In this document: piece by piece, positions 6,072-7,695 of the stretch
Numbering within the stretch: position 1 is the first letter of the stretch
How the letters are laid out: each line of letters starts with the position of its first letter
NCBI GenBank assembly: GCA_016839955.1
Contig: JAEOTI010000050.1
Location: forward strand, 1 to 7,695
Source of the DNA: Candidatus Hodarchaeota archaeon
Lineage (GTDB): Archaea; Asgardarchaeota; Heimdallarchaeia; Hodarchaeales; YT1-057
Length of the DNA: 7,695 nt
Reading direction: 5' to 3'
Translations under genes and position numbers: made by a program
The notes under the pieces: generated by a model
The model's input: only the letters and a program-made list of their open reading frames with translations
What the model was told of the DNA's origin: nothing
Databases searched by the model: none

Positions 6072-7283
6072 TTATTTTGCAGCGCTAACTATTCGAATAA
6101 TATCTCCATCTTGGAGCTGGTGATCTTCAGCAAGCCTTCTTTTGGAACGGGCATCAATTGCATGAATAAAATTCTTTGCGAGATCTTGATGAATAATTTC
6201 TGCTAAACTTTTTGCAGTACTACCTTTCGGTACAAGGAAAGCATCAGGAAGAACATTTCCATCATGATCTGTATAATTAGTAGCGTCAGCAACGGGATAT
6301 ACCACAATTAATCTTAATGCATCAAATGTAGCATAATTCAATGCTCTGAGAATACCAGTAGTTTCAAATTGGTCTATTATTTCTTTCTCTGCTTTTTCAA
6401 TTACATCTAGTTCTTGAGCTTTAAGGCTATCGCGATTGTTTATTTCAAGGAAACCATTTTTTGAATCATATCGGATCTTATTTTGTTGACTCATTTTTTG
6501 AAGAAAGATTTCTACTGCTGCAGATGTAGGAATGACCTTTTCATCCCCATAAAGATCTATAAGATTCTTATAGTGCTTCTTTGATGTTGGTTTGTCGATT
6601 TTATTTGCGGAATAAATGAATGGCTTTCCAATTTGAAGGATAAACTGGCAAAGAGAGAATAGATCGTCATCTGTCCAATTACGAGGAGATGGGGACAATT
6701 CTACAGTCGAGAGCGCATGAGCAATATGCGCTTTCGTTATCTTTAACCCAGATAACTTTTCCGCTAAGAGATCTTGGGATTTTTGTTTTTCTGACTCCGC
6801 TCTACGTAAAAATCGATCCCACCCTTTCTTCAATATACCAATCATCCATAGAACAATCTCTTTTTCTAAAAACTGAATATCATTATTCGGATCATGAACA
6901 CCGGGCTTTATTTCTTGTCCCTCTGAATTTAATGATCCAGAACAATCAAGTACATGGATTAACACATCAGCATCTGCTAGATCGTTCAGAAATTTGTTTC
7001 CAAGTCCTTTACCTTCATGAGCTCCAGGAACCAAACCTGCAACGTCTAAAATCCTTATTGGGATGCGACGAACTCCCTCTTCACAATCTGAGTTACGTGG
7101 GTCACATTTTACTCCTAATTCTTGACAAGGACAGTTTGTAGAGACATAAGCAACACCTTCATTTGGTTCTATCGTAGTAAAAGGGTAGTCAGCTGTCTTT
7201 GCGTTTAAACCACAAAGAGCATTAAGGAAAGTAGTCTTACCTGCTGATGGCTTTCCAACTATACCAATTTTCTTTTGGACCAT
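6072..7283 (-). CDS. ychF: YchF/OLA1-family (Obg-like) GTP-binding protein with TGS domain
   Basis: This 403-residue P-loop GTPase of the Obg/DRG group (COG0012) is expected in the cytoplasm on ribosomes, with a role in translation or stress control. The G motifs are complete: GKPSAGKTT (10-18), YPFTTIEPN (33-41) for switch I, DVAGLVPGAHEG (80-91) for G3, NKID (227-230) for G4 and TSAA (253-256) for G5. Bacterial YchF and eukaryotic OLA1 carry NxxE and prefer ATP; NKID here predicts GTP. A short segment between G2 and G3 carries Cys51, Cys53, Cys60 and Cys67, as in archaeal relatives, possibly binding a metal. A helical region spans about 140-200, and a C-terminal TGS domain covers about 325-403, ending DGDIIRIVSAAK. 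The ATG start follows a weak GAGTGGATC SD-like stretch. It lies 13 bp after the small upstream gene and converges with the radical SAM gene. Confidence 0.93.
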   Translation of the reverse strand: MVQKKIGIVGKPSAGKTTFLNALCGLNAKTADYPFTTIEPNEGVAYVSTNCPCQELGVKCDPRNSDCEEGVRRIPIRILDVAGLVPGAHEGKGLGNKFLNDLADADVLIHVLDCSGSLNSEGQEIKPGVHDPNNDIQFLEKEIVLWMIGILKKGWDRFLRRAESEKQKSQDLLAEKLSGLKITKAHIAHALSTVELSPSPRNWTDDDLFSLCQFILQIGKPFIYSANKIDKPTSKKHYKNLIDLYGDEKVIPTSAAVEIFLQKMSQQNKIRYDSKNGFLEINNRDSLKAQELDVIEKAEKEIIDQFETTGILRALNYATFDALRLIVVYPVADATNYTDHDGNVLPDAFLVPKGSTAKSLAEIIHQDLAKNFIHAIDARSKRRLAEDHQLQDGDIIRIVSAAK

Positions 7284-7296
7284 CTTTGATCCACTC

Positions 7297-7695
7297 TTAC
7301 TTTTCTTTGAATGAACGAGATGCCATTTGTTTTTTAGAACGATCAGTTCTAGCTAATCGGTCATAAAATCCCGGAGTACGCTTTGGTCCAAACGCACGAA
7401 CACCTTCTGATCGTACTATATTCTCATATTTTATTGCTTGTATTTCTGATATTTCGTTCCTTGCCTTTAAAAAATCAATTATCATTAGAGCTTCTTCATC
7501 TGTTTCAGCTCTAGCCATGAAATCTTCAATGGATGGATCATAACGGTGTAATGGATCATTGATTCTTTTTCGAGTTATTTGAGGAATATTAGCTTTAATA
7601 TTTGCTCCTTGTTCTTCATTTCCTTCCATTTGTACTTCATCAATTTTGAGGGACACGGATTGCTCTTGTTGAAACATTTCACTAAACAAGGCGGG
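7297..7695 (-). CDS. Conserved archaeal hypothetical protein (DUF2095-like), 5' end beyond the window
   Basis: The reading frame is open up to the right edge of the window, where it reads PALFSEMF, so the gene is probably cut at its 5' end. An in-frame TTG (7689-7687) and an ATG (7677-7675) are possible internal starts. About 130 residues are visible. The N-terminal third is polar with no recognisable domain. The conserved core is DPLHRYDPSIEDFMARA, then EEALMIIDFLKARNEIS, then RSEGVRAFGPKRTPGFYDR, ending in a basic, low-complexity tail (RSKKQMASRSFKEK). The pattern recalls an uncharacterised archaea-only family that I remember as DUF2095; this assignment is from memory. In such proteins the N-terminus often reads like FPxLxxEM, which would fit PALFSEM with the true start just outside. 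It is soluble, with no membrane segment, and its position 13 bp upstream suggests co-transcription with the GTPase. No function can be assigned. Confidence 0.75.
   Translation of the reverse strand, partial: PALFSEMFQQEQSVSLKIDEVQMEGNEEQGANIKANIPQITRKRINDPLHRYDPSIEDFMARAETDEEALMIIDFLKARNEISEIQAIKYENIVRSEGVRAFGPKRTPGFYDRLARTDRSKKQMASRSFKEK

Noticed and set aside
6689..7141. 150-residue plus-strand ORF
   Set aside because: It lies wholly antisense to the conserved G-domain of the YchF-like gene, has no recognisable domain, and the opposite strand is clearly coding.
1..7695. CRISPR array, tRNA/rRNA, insertion sequence or attachment site
   Set aside because: No spaced direct repeats, cloverleaf, transposase or terminal repeats were seen; genes fill nearly the whole window.

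Overview
The window looks like an AT-rich archaeal chromosome segment. Four things suggest this: a four-subunit archaeal-type pyruvate:ferredoxin oxidoreductase (POR), a Sulfolobus ST0452-like sugar-phosphate acetyltransferase fold, a YchF-family GTPase with the archaeal cysteine-containing insert and a canonical NKID motif, and a small protein resembling an archaea-only conserved family. A TATA-like box and strong Shine-Dalgarno (SD) sites are also present. I cannot assign the phylum from sequence alone; an uncultivated lineage such as Asgard is possible but not shown.

Layout. Positions 43-3140 (minus strand) hold a compact POR operon transcribed in the order porC (gamma), porD (delta, 2x[4Fe-4S]), porA (alpha), porB (beta). 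The genes overlap or lie 9-10 bp apart, and the porD and porA stop codons sit inside the SD of the next gene. A hairpin plus T-run closes the operon at the left edge. Positions 3141-3411 are a 271-bp divergent intergenic region with a TATA-like box for the rightward genes and a nested inverted repeat that could be an operator. Positions 3412-6058 (plus strand) hold two overlapping genes that both appear to start with TTG: a nucleotidyltransferase-like/left-handed beta-helix protein, and a B12-binding-type radical SAM protein. Positions 6072-7695 (minus strand) hold the YchF-family GTPase, preceded by a small conserved hypothetical gene that runs off the right edge. The two blocks converge with only 13 bp between stops.

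How the genes work together. The POR operon converts pyruvate, CoA and oxidised ferredoxin to acetyl-CoA, CO2 and reduced ferredoxin (or the reverse, for carbon fixation). The divergent pair is less understood. The first protein keeps the acetyltransferase residues of the archaeal GlmU-like family, but its N-terminal nucleotidyltransferase domain has lost the signature GxGTR loop, the catalytic lysine and any visible GD metal motif, so it looks like a pseudo-nucleotidyltransferase fused to a probably working acyltransferase. Its translationally coupled partner is a radical SAM enzyme of unknown substrate. This pair is the least explained and most interesting part of the window. The right-hand pair (YchF-like GTPase plus small hypothetical) is probably a housekeeping, ribosome-related unit.
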